A DNA stretch of 64,000 bases from Salinibacterium hongtaonis (GCF_003065485.1 NZ_CP026951.1:2356001-2420000); one strand, 5' to 3'. Counted from the stretch's first letter, positions 43,191-52,111 are shown. Numbers and translations are program-made. The notes: generated by a model from the sequence alone, not told the origin.

Positions 43191-44580
43191 GGCGAACCTC
43201 CGATTCGTGGGCGAGCTTGAGGACAAGGACGAGGGTGCCGAAGCAGAAGGCGGCCGCGAGGACGAGAACGGTCGAGGCAATCGTGGCAGCCTCCCCCGCC
43301 CACTGCCCAGACCAGGCGAGCAGTGGATTCCATGGTGACCATAGCGGCGGAAAGAGTCCCAGTACGAGGATGGTGCAGCCGATGGCGGCGGGGGCCGCTT
43401 CCGAGCCGAAGACGACAATACCCAGGATGAGCAGGATGACGACGAGGGCGACCGAGACTAGGAGCCGGCCGAGCAGGGCGGCCTCGGCGGCAATCTCGCT
43501 CGCCGAAGCGAGGGTGTCACCGCCAAGCGCCGCGAATCGGAAACAAACGATAGCGGCCGCGACGATGAGCACTGCGTGGGCCACCCAACCGAGCTCGCCA
43601 GCAAGGGTTGCTGTGACCCAGCGGGTAGTGGTGCGGGATCTGATGCGCACTAGTGCCCCCCTCTGTGTCCAGTCGGTCGCGAAGCGTGCCGTGGCGGCAA
43701 GGCTGAGCGAGAGGATGACCGTCATTCCTATGAGGTACTCGACCACCGATCTACTGACACCGACGAATACGGTCGATAGTGCTGGAGCGGCTGCAGGGTC
43801 AGTGTGGTTGAGGGCGACAGCACCGACGGCGCCGACGAAGAGTGCAATCCACAGTGCGGTCGCACGTCTGTCGGGGTGTGGTTGGTGCGCACCGGCGTCC
43901 CTCCACCGGGCGACCGCGGAACACAGCACGAGGGCGAGCACGGCAGCAATGAGCAAGGTCACGAAGAGACTTGGCCGCGACCGGACGTATTCGGCTGCGA
44001 CGTACTGGGCGAGGTTCAGCGGGTGCGGCACGAGAAACACGCCAATGTTGGGCATTACCGAGAAGACCCAGATGAGCATGGCGACCACGAGGGTCACCTG
44101 CCGTGACCTGAAAACAAGCCGCACCGTCAGCAGCAGCCAATACAGGGTCGCGAATCCGATCGCCAACAGCGCCGCCGCGCCGGCAAGAACACCGACGGCG
44201 GTCATGGCGACGAGCACGTGATCACTCCCGGTCGGCATCGTTGCCAGAGCAATGCCGAGCCACACCACAGAGACCACAGCCGCAACGAGAACAAACCGAA
44301 CTAGCAGCGGCCAAAACGGATCAAAGGCCAGTGATCTGCGGGCTCCCCACCGGACAAGACGCTGCGGCATCAGCGCCCGGTTGATCATGATCGACGCCGC
44401 GATCAGCCAGACCGGCAGCGCCACAAACGTCTGGAACCGCTCGTTCGAGCTCAGTGCCGTGATGAGTTCCGCGCCTGAGATGCCCTCGGCAGCACCCCGG
44501 CTGGTGAGGGCGTAGCCGACCGCGACGAGCACCACAACCAGGAGGAGGGAAATGAATCGGATGCGCATGGGCGAGATCAT
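43177..44580 (-). CDS. Large polytopic membrane protein of the ABC operon
   Basis: 467 residues with about ten to twelve hydrophobic segments and few charged loops; no motif that I can name. The ATG at 44580 overlaps the stop of the preceding gene (TGATG); an ATG at 44568 is also possible. The downstream ATPase overlaps its end by 14 bases. Coupled translation with a second permease and an ATPase points to an ABC exporter or immunity transporter. Confidence 0.75.
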   Translation of the reverse strand: MISPMRIRFISLLLVVVLVAVGYALTSRGAAEGISGAELITALSSNERFQTFVALPVWLIAASIMINRALMPQRLVRWGARRSLAFDPFWPLLVRFVLVAAVVSVVWLGIALATMPTGSDHVLVAMTAVGVLAGAAALLAIGFATLYWLLLTVRLVFRSRQVTLVVAMLIWVFSVMPNIGVFLVPHPLNLAQYVAAEYVRSRPSLFVTLLIAAVLALVLCSAVARWRDAGAHQPHPDRRATALWIALFVGAVGAVALNHTDPAAAPALSTVFVGVSRSVVEYLIGMTVILSLSLAATARFATDWTQRGALVRIRSRTTTRWVTATLAGELGWVAHAVLIVAAAIVCFRFAALGGDTLASASEIAAEAALLGRLLVSVALVVILLILGIVVFGSEAAPAAIGCTILVLGLFPPLWSPWNPLLAWSGQWAGEAATIASTVLVLAAAFCFGTLVLVLKLAHESEVRRVHH

Positions 44581-45431
44581 CAGCGAAGCGACAACAAATC
44601 TCGCGGGTGGCGGAAGATCCACACCCACACCGCTGCAACCCCGAGCGCCAAGAGCACGGTCGGCGCAGCAGTCGTAGGAATCGGAGCCTGCTGCAGCCCG
44701 AACGGTGCGAGCGAATACAGCAGACCCGCGTACGGACCCACCAGGATCGCGGCCGCGATCGTCTGAATCATGTACATGCCCAGCGGCAGCAGCATCGCGA
44801 GCATCCGGTTCTGCAGCAAGACCAGCGCCGCGGCGGCGAACGCCCCATAGATGCCGGCAGCGAACCCAAACCACAGCGCGGAGACTGCCCCGAACACCGG
44901 GGAGCCGAACGCCATCAACTGGGTGAACGCCGTCAGCGACTGCTCGTAGTCGGCCACATCCTGGCCACTAGAGAGAAGGTTGATGGAGGGGTCGATGAAC
45001 GGATCACCCAGCAGCGGCCAGATCAGAAAAGCGATTGCGTAGACAACCAGAACCGATGCGCCGAAAATCACACACGGCAAGAGAAAGCTGCTCACAAGGC
45101 GCGCACGCAGAAACGCTACGACCGATAATCGCGACCGCAGGTTGGCTACGTGACGATGGCCCAACTCGGCATGCAGTCGCGCGTTGCCGGCCCAGGCTGC
45201 CAAGAACGGAATCACAAGCACAAGCGGAGAGCCCATATACAGGATGAAAACATTGAGCTGGCTCGACATCGCAAACTGCTGCACCTGAACAGTCCCCCAG
45301 ACGACAGGGGCACCAACGGCAATGACGGCGACCGCGATAGGAATCAACGACTGCCGAAAATTCCATCGACGATGAGTGCCGCTCACGCTGCTGCTTGGCC
45401 GCGACGCCGGCGTATATGTGGCGTCACTCAT
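44580..45431 (-). CDS. Membrane protein (permease) of the ABC operon
   Basis: 283 residues with six to seven hydrophobic segments, the ABC-2 permease pattern. The C terminus is FRHPRDLLSLR. It starts 45 bases after the small secreted protein and overlaps the larger membrane gene by one base. No family name can be given with certainty. Confidence 0.75.
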   Translation of the reverse strand: MSDATYTPASRPSSSVSGTHRRWNFRQSLIPIAVAVIAVGAPVVWGTVQVQQFAMSSQLNVFILYMGSPLVLVIPFLAAWAGNARLHAELGHRHVANLRSRLSVVAFLRARLVSSFLLPCVIFGASVLVVYAIAFLIWPLLGDPFIDPSINLLSSGQDVADYEQSLTAFTQLMAFGSPVFGAVSALWFGFAAGIYGAFAAAALVLLQNRMLAMLLPLGMYMIQTIAAAILVGPYAGLLYSLAPFGLQQAPIPTTAAPTVLLALGVAAVWVWIFRHPRDLLSLR

Positions 45432-45476
45432 TGGCAGGCACAAAGGTCATGCAATTGAGTCGACTTCATATTGTTT

Positions 45477-45869
45477 TCAATTGCTGGCGAAGTATCCGGT
45501 CACCTGCACATTCACAAGGTTGAAGTTCGGAACCCACATCTGCGCAACGACACTCGGAGTTCCGGCCGAGATGTTGTTCGGCAAGTTCGCACCGCTTCCC
45601 ACTGCGACAGTTGTGCCACAGCTCGTGTTCGCACCAACGCACTGCTTGGCATGAATGCTGTAACCCCCGCCGACGGTAACCTGCGTAAGTAGACCGGGGT
45701 GACTGGAGATGGCCTTTGTTTGAAGGCCCGAATAGCCAGCACCGCCGAACTGGGGTGCGACTGTGTTAAAGCCGATGAGCGTTGTCCCGGCATTCGCCGC
45801 CATTGCTCCGCCCGCCACCAGTGCTACTGAGACAACTCCTGCGGCGAAAAATCGCTTGTCAAACTTCAT
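45477..45869 (-). CDS. Small secreted protein, possible bacteriocin-like product
   Basis: 130 residues with a strong signal peptide (MKFDKRFFAAGVVSVALVAG, cleavage after ANA near 27) and a mature part of about 103 residues rich in Gly, Ser, Asn and Val with a single pair of Cys (KQCVG, NTSCG). GAGGAG precedes the ATG. It is followed by two membrane proteins and an ABC ATPase on the same strand, an order reminiscent of secreted bacteriocins with a dedicated ABC immunity system, such as the lactococcin 972 group, although I see no sequence match to that family. Confidence 0.6.
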   Translation of the reverse strand: MKFDKRFFAAGVVSVALVAGGAMAANAGTTLIGFNTVAPQFGGAGYSGLQTKAISSHPGLLTQVTVGGGYSIHAKQCVGANTSCGTTVAVGSGANLPNNISAGTPSVVAQMWVPNFNLVNVQVTGYFASN

Positions 45870-46344
45870 GTCTTCTCCTCATTCGATTGCGAAGCGCTAC
45901 TGCAACACAGCAAGCTTGCTCCGGCCAGTAGCACCAACCGAAAATGAGCAACTCTCCGCAGGCTACCGAAGGTCTCCGACATGCTCAAGGCCGATGCGGA
46001 AATGCCTCTGGACGCGCGATTGGAATCACTCCACCAGCGCTGACTGGGTCGCGAGAATGCAATTGAAAACTCTCGTTGCCGAAGTTCGAAGATGACGGCG
46101 GCGAGTGGCGATTTGTCCACTATTACCCCGACGAGTTCGACGTGAGCACCTTCTTACCTTGAGCGCCAAGTAGGCACTCCGTCGCCCCCGCTCCGTGTAC
46201 GGATCTGCACATCCCGGTCAACGAATAGCGAACTGTTGCCGTGCCCGGAGGCCAAGCGTTCTTCTTGTCCTGCTGGTCGAACGAGGCTGCTGCTGATCGC
46301 GCATCCAGACGGATGCGGTTGCCTGTCACCGACTATCGCGATTC
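45870..46344. other. Region without a supported gene
   Basis: Frames on both strands are short and of random composition. The left end is the promoter side of the secreted-protein gene. A plus-strand stretch at about 45965-46045 reads MLKADAEMPLDARLESLHQ before a stop, which looks like a protein fragment but has no context. The right end holds the second 44-bp repeat copy. Confidence 0.35.
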
Positions 46345-46345
46345 T
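46302..46345 (+). repeat. Imperfect 44-bp direct repeat, right copy
   Basis: Matches 41731-41774 at 39 of 44 positions, same orientation, with the same CATCCAGACGGATG palindrome at its left end. Confidence 0.7.
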
Positions 46346-46611
46346 CAATCCAAGAGCGGATACCGCGGCACACGGCCGGTAGCGACCTGCTCCAGGTACG
46401 CAGCGGCGTCATCTTGAGCACGCCCTTCGCGGTGGCGGCTGGGTACCATCTGGCCGTTCAGGCTTTGACACTTCGCGCAGCTCTGGACCCGTTCTGAGAA
46501 TCTGTTGGCGTAGGGGCGGCGGGCGCCGCATTCAGTGCATATCCACGTGCCGCACATGGGACAGGAGCGCGTCTGGCTCTCGGGTGTTGACGGTTCGATC
46601 TTGAATGTCAT
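46345..46611 (-). CDS. Small zinc-ribbon protein
   Basis: 88 residues with four CxxC-type knuckles in 45 residues: SCPMCGTWICTECGARR and QSCAKCQSLN. This should bind one or two zinc ions. AGAGGA precedes the ATG. The remainder is short and basic to acidic with no domain. Such small ribbons occur in mobile elements as DNA- or RNA-binding accessories. It is the last island gene before attR. Confidence 0.55.
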   Translation of the reverse strand: MTFKIEPSTPESQTRSCPMCGTWICTECGARRPYANRFSERVQSCAKCQSLNGQMVPSRHREGRAQDDAAAYLEQVATGRVPRYPLLD

Positions 46612-47010
46612 GGGATCCTCTCAAAGGACCACAGCGGCTTCACGACTTTTCAGGCGGACTTTCCGCTCGGCGGGTCGGCGCGTACGATTGCAGGTCGCGC
46701 TTCTCGGGGTGCACTGAGAAGGCGATGCGCGTACCCGAGACTGTCGTGGAACCCCGCATCTATTCCGCAGATTTGGTGACAGATGCCGAAAGCGCGTAAC
46801 AGCAAAAAGCAGTCTTGACCGGGGATTATCGAAGACGGCGCTAGTCCGCAGTTACCCCTGATAGGGCCGTACTCTTACTCGAAAGGTCACCGGATCGACG
46901 CCGGTCGGAGCCACTGCCCTATCTCGAGGCTTCTACTCGGGGTGGGGCTCCTTTTGTTTAACGGCCGGTTCCTCTAGACGGCGCTAGTCGAGCGCCCATA
47001 GGATCCGCCC
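46612..47010. other. Island end and junction, no gene
   Basis: About 400 bases. Left of attR no frame is supported. After attR (46879-46916) a hairpin-like stretch with GGCTTCTACTCGGGG and a T-rich CCTTTTGTTT follows. It parallels the GGCTTCTACTTGCGGGG sequence after tRNA-Phe at 32573, so both copies carry a tRNA-type terminator. Confidence 0.5.
46879..46916 (+). repeat. Right attachment site (attR), duplicate tRNA-Phe 3' end
   Basis: 38 bases identical to 32521-32558. Only the 3' half of the tRNA is present and the upstream sequence bears no tRNA-Phe 5' half, so this is the displaced end left by site-specific integration. Confidence 0.9.
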
Positions 47011-47595
47011 ATGAGGATGCGAATGGCCATGGTGTGCCTTGCTGCCGTGGCTACGTTGGCCGGATGCACGCTTGCGCCAGCTGAAGTGGCGCCCCCGCTC
47101 TCCGCGACGCCCAGCCCTTCACCGGCAGTTCCGACATCAGCGCCACCGGCGAAGGAAATTGTTGCCCCTGACTGCGACGACACAGTGCCGTCGTTCCACA
47201 GAGAACAGTTCGAAAGCAGTGATAACGGGATGCGCCTTGAGTCCGAAACCTTGTCCGAGCTCTACGGGATCCCCATCCAACAAGGAATAACCTGCACCTC
47301 ATCTCCGAAGGACTGCTACTGCGACTACGTAGTGACCGTGGACTGGGGGCTCGTTGATAAGGCCGCGGCAGCGCAACTCACCACGAGCATCGCCAATTCC
47401 GTATCCGCTGGTCACTCGCTCACTTCCACCCCTGTAGCGGGAGGAATAATCCACTGGACGACTTTTGTGTCGGACTCCGATGTGCTGTGGAACGGAAGCG
47501 AACGCGCCACTCTTATCCGGGATGACGGCCAGGTGCTCGCTACAACGACGATTGACAGCCTCCGCGAAATCGCGAGTGAGCTCGGTCTTTTGTAG
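47011..47595 (+). CDS. Hypothetical lipoprotein
   Basis: 194 residues. The signal peptide ends LAGC (lipobox, Cys near 19), a Pro/Ser/Ala linker follows, then a folded part with cysteines at DCDDT, TCTSSPKDCYCDY. No family recognised. First gene outside the right end of the island, so it probably belongs to the chromosome. Confidence 0.7.
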   Translation: MRMRMAMVCLAAVATLAGCTLAPAEVAPPLSATPSPSPAVPTSAPPAKEIVAPDCDDTVPSFHREQFESSDNGMRLESETLSELYGIPIQQGITCTSSPKDCYCDYVVTVDWGLVDKAAAAQLTTSIANSVSAGHSLTSTPVAGGIIHWTTFVSDSDVLWNGSERATLIRDDGQVLATTTIDSLREIASELGLL

Positions 47596-47673
47596 GTCTG
47601 CCGTGAGTGGTCACGTTATGCACCAAAGCCAGGCTTTTGGTGCAGTTTGCGGCCACTCAGCACGACGTCTCGC

Positions 47674-48105
47674 CTAGCCGCGCAGCATGGGCACGTGCGG
47701 GATGCCATCTTCGAGAAACTCCGGGCCGCACGTGACGAAGCCGAAGCGGGCATACCAGCCCTCAAGGTAACGCTGGGCGTCCAGGATGATCGGCGCCGAG
47801 CCGCACTCCGCGATCGCAAGTTCCATGAGTTGGGCGGAGAGCCCCTGCCCTCGCGCTGGCTGCGCTGTCGCGACGCGGCCGATGCGGCGGCGGTCAGCAT
47901 CCGTTAGCAACCGCAGCGTCGAAACCACTGCGTCACCCTCCTGCGCCCAAAACTGCACGGTCTCGGGTTCGAGATCGCGGCCGTCGATGTCGTCGTAGGC
48001 GGCCTCCTGCTCGACCACGAAGACTGCGCTGCGAAGCCACAGGATGCGATACAACGTCTCGGGAGCAAGATCGCGGGTGCGGGCCGAGTGGAGGGTGACG
48101 GACAT
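47674..48105 (-). CDS. GNAT N-acetyltransferase, ElaA family
   Basis: 143 residues from the ATG at 48105. ElaA pattern: LYRILWLRSAVFVVEQEAAYDDIDGRD cut into an N-terminal helix and strand, IGRVATAQPARGQGLS as the acetyl-CoA loop, and YLEGWYARFGFVTCGPEFLEDGIPH at the end. The target is unknown. The frame extends upstream to 48249 but with Cys/Arg-rich sequence unlike the family. Confidence 0.88.
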   Translation of the reverse strand: MSVTLHSARTRDLAPETLYRILWLRSAVFVVEQEAAYDDIDGRDLEPETVQFWAQEGDAVVSTLRLLTDADRRRIGRVATAQPARGQGLSAQLMELAIAECGSAPIILDAQRYLEGWYARFGFVTCGPEFLEDGIPHVPMLRG

Positions 48106-48191
48106 TCCGCAACTGTAACGGCGCACGGCGCGCGGCCCGCCCGGCCCCAACGGATATTCTGGATGCCGCACATACCGGCAATGGGGGCAGC

Positions 48192-48701
48192 GTGTCAGAA
48201 ACAATCGCGTCGACAGGCGAAAGCCCGAGCATCGGCACGGGCCTCGCATGGGGTGTCAAGGACTCCTTTCTGCGCTACATCACCACGATGCCTGGCGGCT
48301 CCCCCACGACAAGCGGCGACGCCACCACGACCCGCGATGGCTCGTTCTACTTCGCGACCGCCGACCAGTCCGGCTTCGACACGACTGCCCTCACGGGCAC
48401 GATCAAGTTCAGCGGACGCATTAACTTTGTCGGCCACTTCGGCGCCCTCAGCGTGAGCCTCGTCGACCCGTGGCTGATTTTGGACAGCGAGGGAGGCTCG
48501 CTCTCCGTCGAGTGGGGGACGGGGCCAGAGAGCCGCAGCGAGATCGTGCGCGTCATTCCGGACGCGCCTGTTGCCGCCGGCAGTGTGCTGGCGTGGCGGG
48601 CGGCGGAGACATTCCTGTCGCCGCTGGCGGTTGCCCAGTTCAACAGCGTTTACCGCGCGGGCGAGCCATTCGCTCCCCTCGCGATTCGGGTGCTGCGCTA
48701 G
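48192..48701 (+). CDS. HtaA-domain protein
   Basis: 169 residues from a GTG. The segment GLAWGVKDSFLRYI at the start, the DGSFYFATADQSGFD strand and the following beta-rich GTIKFSGRINFVGHFG pattern fit the HtaA domain, known from corynebacterial haem-binding surface proteins. Here it lacks a signal peptide or anchor and stands as a lone domain, so haem binding at the surface cannot be assumed. It converges on the NUDIX gene. Confidence 0.75.
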   Translation: MSETIASTGESPSIGTGLAWGVKDSFLRYITTMPGGSPTTSGDATTTRDGSFYFATADQSGFDTTALTGTIKFSGRINFVGHFGALSVSLVDPWLILDSEGGSLSVEWGTGPESRSEIVRVIPDAPVAAGSVLAWRAAETFLSPLAVAQFNSVYRAGEPFAPLAIRVLR

Positions 48702-48703
48702 CA

Positions 48704-49141
48704 CTAACCCGTAAGCGACGCGAGATACAGCGGGAACACATGCTCGCTCGTGAGGGGCGCGATATCGGCGTCGCCCGTGTCGGCGGGGTCGAACCAGCGC
48801 ACCTCTGCGATCTCTGCGGCGGCAGCCACGGGCGCATCCGTCGTCAGCGTGAACACCTCGCAGTCGACGAGCCACCCCGGCTCGTTTGCTGCGGGCGCAC
48901 CGAAGCGCCCGAGGTAGCCAAAATCGTCCGGCGCGACATCGAGCGTGAGTTCCTCCGCGAGCTCCCGCACGATCGCCTCGAGCGCACTCTCGCCCGCCTC
49001 GATCTTGCCGCCGGGCTGCATAAACGCGTGCGTGCCCTTCTTGCGTACGAGCAGAGCGCGTCCCTCACTGTCGAGAAGCAGTGCCGCCGCAAGGGTGAAC
49101 GTGTGCGGATGCGCTGGTGAGGATTCGGATGCAGTGGCCAC
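48704..49141 (-). CDS. NUDIX hydrolase
   Basis: 145 residues from a GTG. The Nudix box GGKIEAGESALEAIVRELAEEL (G-x5-E-x7-REUxEE) is complete, at about residues 44-65. It would hydrolyse a nucleoside diphosphate derivative; the substrate is not evident. A longer upstream GTG frame is not supported. Confidence 0.9.
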   Translation of the reverse strand: MATASESSPAHPHTFTLAAALLLDSEGRALLVRKKGTHAFMQPGGKIEAGESALEAIVRELAEELTLDVAPDDFGYLGRFGAPAANEPGWLVDCEVFTLTTDAPVAAAAEIAEVRWFDPADTGDADIAPLTSEHVFPLYLASLTG

Positions 49142-49232
49142 GTAATCAGGCTACCGGCGCCACCATCCAGCGCGAGCCTGGGCGGGCTGCCGCACACCAC
49201 GAAAGACTCTCCCAACGGCGTGTGGAAACACC

Positions 49233-49266
49233 AAAGGGCGCACCCACCGAAGCGGATGCGCCCTTT
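49233..49266 (-). terminator. pnt operon terminator
   Basis: Ten-base arms AAAGGGCGCA (49233-49242) and TGCGCCCTTT (49257-49266) lie 13 bases past the pntB stop. Confidence 0.8.
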
Positions 49267-49278
49267 GTGGGCTAAGCC

Positions 49279-50652
49279 CTACAGCGCCTTGACTGCGGAC
49301 AGCACCTTGGTGAGCGACTCCTTGGCGTCACCAAAGAGCAGCGTCGTGGTCGGCTCGAACAGCAGCTCGTTCTCGATGCCGGCGAAGCCGGGGCGCATCG
49401 AGCGCTTGAGGAACACGACCTGGCTGGCCGACGACACCTCAAGAATGGGCATGCCGTAGATGGGCGAGCCGGGGCTCGTTTTGGCCGCGGGGTTCACGAC
49501 GTCGTTCGCGCCAACGACGAGCACAACATCCGTTGTCTTGAACTTGGGGTTGACCTCGTCCATCTCCTGCAACACCTCGTAGGGCACGTTGGCCTCGGCC
49601 AGAAGCACGTTCATGTGACCGGGCATACGGCCGGCAACGGGGTGGATTCCGAAGACCACCTCGATGCCCTTGCCCTCGAGCGTCGTGGCGAGCTCGGCCA
49701 TCGTGTGCTGAGCCTGAGCCACGGCCAGGCCATAGCCGGGAACCACGATCACACGCTGGGCGTAGCCGAGCAGGATCGCGATGTCCTCGGCAGAGCCGGA
49801 CTTGACCGGGCGGTCGCTCACCGCAGTCGAACCCGCGGTCGAGCCGCCCTTGAACGCGCCGAAGATGATGCCGCTGACGCTGCGCCCCATGGCCGAGGCC
49901 ATGGCACGGGTGAGGATGGTTCCGGATGCCCCAACGAGCGTTCCGGCCACGAGCAGCAGCACGTTGCCGAGCACGAGACCCGACGCGGCGACCGTGAGGC
50001 CCGTGAACGCGTTGAGCAGCGAGATCACGATCGGCACGTCCGCACCGCCGACGGGGAGAACGAGCAGCACACCACCGAGCAGACCGAGCGCGAGCAGGAT
50101 GATCGCGGCGATGAAATCACCCGAGACCACGAGCCAGGCACCCGAGGCGAGAGCCGCGAGCAGCACGAGCCCCATGACAACCTGCTGACCCGGGAAGGTA
50201 ACCGGGCGCGTCGTCATGAGTTCCTGCAGCTTGGCGAACGTGATGCACGAACCGGAGAACGACACAGCGCCAACGAGAATCGTGAACGCCACCGCGAGCC
50301 CCGACCAGGGTCCATCAACATGGGCCAGCTCAAGCAACGCGACGATTGCCGCGGCTCCACCGCCAACACCGTTGAACAGCGCAACGAGCTGCGGCATCTG
50401 AGTCATCTTGACCCGACGCGACACCGGTGCGGCGATGGCCGAACCGACAACGATCGTGGCCAGGATGAGCGGGATGTTGTCCAGCTCGGTCGAGAGGAAC
50501 ACCACAACCATGGCGATAACGGCACCGACGGCACCGATCAGGTTGCCGCGGCGTGCCGACTTGGGCGAGCTGAGGCCCTTAAGGGCGAGGATGAAGCAGA
50601 CCGCTGCGAGCAGGTAGAGCCCTGCGGTCCATTCGGGTGAGAGCACGTTCAC
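49279..50652 (-). CDS. pntB: NAD(P) transhydrogenase subunit beta
   Basis: 457 residues from a GTG overlapping the small subunit gene by four bases. About nine N-terminal helices (domain II) form the proton channel, then a soluble C-terminal NADP-binding domain (from about 285) with GYGLAVAQAQHTMAEL and VLVVGANDVVNPAA segments. The enzyme couples proton entry to hydride transfer from NADH to NADP+. Last gene of the three-gene operon. Confidence 0.95.
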   Translation of the reverse strand: MNVLSPEWTAGLYLLAAVCFILALKGLSSPKSARRGNLIGAVGAVIAMVVVFLSTELDNIPLILATIVVGSAIAAPVSRRVKMTQMPQLVALFNGVGGGAAAIVALLELAHVDGPWSGLAVAFTILVGAVSFSGSCITFAKLQELMTTRPVTFPGQQVVMGLVLLAALASGAWLVVSGDFIAAIILLALGLLGGVLLVLPVGGADVPIVISLLNAFTGLTVAASGLVLGNVLLLVAGTLVGASGTILTRAMASAMGRSVSGIIFGAFKGGSTAGSTAVSDRPVKSGSAEDIAILLGYAQRVIVVPGYGLAVAQAQHTMAELATTLEGKGIEVVFGIHPVAGRMPGHMNVLLAEANVPYEVLQEMDEVNPKFKTTDVVLVVGANDVVNPAAKTSPGSPIYGMPILEVSSASQVVFLKRSMRPGFAGIENELLFEPTTTLLFGDAKESLTKVLSAVKAL

Positions 50653-50954
50653 TTGGTGGCCTCCGACTTAGCGGCCGGCTTGCGTCCGGCAAACATCTCG
50701 AGCATGCGGTCGGTGACAACGAAGCCGCCGACGAGGTTGACGGTCGCGAGGAGAACAGCGAGGAGCGCTGCGATGAGCACCCACACATCCTCGGCCTGAC
50801 CTGCGACGATCACGGCGCCGACCAGGATGATTCCGTGGATGGCGTTAGCGCCAGACATCAGCGGGGTGTGGAGGGTGCTCGACACCTTGGCGACGACCTC
50901 GAAACCCACGAACACTGACAGCACGAACACTGTCAACAGGGTCATGGCATCCAT
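50649..50954 (-). CDS. pntAB: NAD(P) transhydrogenase subunit alpha part 2
   Basis: 101 residues with three hydrophobic helices and the LMSGANAIHGIILVGAVIVA segment typical of the membrane part of the alpha subunit when it is split, as in many actinobacteria and alphaproteobacteria. It overlaps pntB by four bases and the large alpha gene by one (TAATG). Confidence 0.95.
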   Translation of the reverse strand: MDAMTLLTVFVLSVFVGFEVVAKVSSTLHTPLMSGANAIHGIILVGAVIVAGQAEDVWVLIAALLAVLLATVNLVGGFVVTDRMLEMFAGRKPAAKSEATK

Positions 50955-52111
50955 TATTTGTCTCCCTTCGGCGCTGCGGCCGCGAGGGCTTCGCGCGTGG
51001 GCTCATGCGTGACGGCGCCGTCGTGGGTGAGGCTCGCGCCCCGCACAATTTCGTCGGCGAAGTCGGGCTCGACCTTGCCGTCGACGGTCATGAGCGAAAT
51101 AAGGTTGGCCACGTTCTTGGCATACAGACGCGACGCATCGAAGGGCATCGTTGAGGCGACATCCTTCATTCCGACGATCGTGATCGTGCCACCACCGGGC
51201 AGCGGGATCGCGGTGTCTTCACCGGCGACACTGCCCTCGACGTTGCCGCCGGTCTCGGCAGCGAGGTCGATGATCACCGAACCGGGCTTCATGCCGAGAA
51301 GCATCTCTGCCGTGATGAGACGCGGTGCTGCGCGGCCCGGGATAGCGGCCGTCGTGATGACGATGTCCGACTCCGAAACGTGTGGGGTGAGCAGCTCGCG
51401 CTGACGGCGAGCGCGGTCTTCTGCGAGCTCCTTGGCGTAGCCGCCGCTGGCATCCGCGGTGCCGAGATCGAGGCTGATGAAGGTTCCACCCATCGACTTG
51501 ACCTCGTCGGCGGATGCTTCACGCACGTCGTTTGCCGAGACGCGGGCACCGAGGCGCTTGGCAGTGGCGATGGCCTGCAGGCCGGCGACACCCGCACCAA
51601 GTACAAGAACCTTGGCGGGCGGAATGGTGCCAGCCGCGGTCATAAACAGGGGAAAGAAGCGGGGGAGGCGCATAGCGGCCTCGAGCACGCAGCGGTATCC
51701 CGCCACGAGTGCCTGCGACGTGAGCGCATCCATCGACTGGGCACGAGAAATACGGGGAACCAATTCGAGTGCGAACGCCGTGACCCTGGCATCGTGAAGC
51801 GCTGCCACTGCCGGCAGGCTCGATGCGGGCGATGCCAGCCCGACGGTGATGGCGCCCTCGCGGAGTGCGCCGATCAGCTCGACCGACAGCGGGCGCACGT
51901 GGGCCAGCACTTCGAGCTCGCCGGGGGCGATTGAATCGACGACGGTGGCACCGGCGGCGACAAAGTCGGCGTCGGGGTATCCGGCCGCTTCGCCGGCACC
52001 CCGTTCGATTGTTACGGTGAGCCCTTCGCCCACCAACTGGCGCACCGATTCGGGGGTGGCCGCTACGCGACGCTCCCCCGGCTCGAGCTCCCTGAGAACT
52101 CCTACATTCAT
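50954..52111 (-). CDS. pntAA: NAD(P) transhydrogenase subunit alpha part 1
   Basis: 385 residues: two Rossmann-like lobes of the AlaDH/PNT family. The N-terminal lobe starts with GERRVAATPESVRQL, and the NAD site is LVLGAGVAGLQAIATAKRLG near residue 170. Binds NAD(H) on the cytoplasmic side. AAGGAG precedes the ATG. First gene of the operon; the region 52112-52400 upstream is non-coding promoter space. Confidence 0.95.
   Translation of the reverse strand: MNVGVLRELEPGERRVAATPESVRQLVGEGLTVTIERGAGEAAGYPDADFVAAGATVVDSIAPGELEVLAHVRPLSVELIGALREGAITVGLASPASSLPAVAALHDARVTAFALELVPRISRAQSMDALTSQALVAGYRCVLEAAMRLPRFFPLFMTAAGTIPPAKVLVLGAGVAGLQAIATAKRLGARVSANDVREASADEVKSMGGTFISLDLGTADASGGYAKELAEDRARRQRELLTPHVSESDIVITTAAIPGRAAPRLITAEMLLGMKPGSVIIDLAAETGGNVEGSVAGEDTAIPLPGGGTITIVGMKDVASTMPFDASRLYAKNVANLISLMTVDGKVEPDFADEIVRGASLTHDGAVTHEPTREALAAAAPKGDK

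Larger units (their letters stand above)
32521..46916. mobile_element. Decayed integrative island inserted in tRNA-Phe
   Basis: A 38-base direct repeat, made of the 3' half of tRNA-Phe plus three bases, bounds 14.4 kb. A truncated tyrosine recombinase points at the left end from inside, the standard arrangement for tRNA-integrating elements. The interior consists of accessory genes with mixed base composition, several of them broken, and no housekeeping genes; order outside both ends looks chromosomal. I see no relaxase, replication initiator, excisionase or structural phage gene, so it is defective or needs help to move. Confidence 0.85.

Noticed and set aside
45866-46120. 84-codon minus frame overlapping the secreted protein by four bases
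   Set aside because: The overlap looks coupled, but the sequence is not protein-like and contains the GAGGAG site of the next gene only by chance; not supported.
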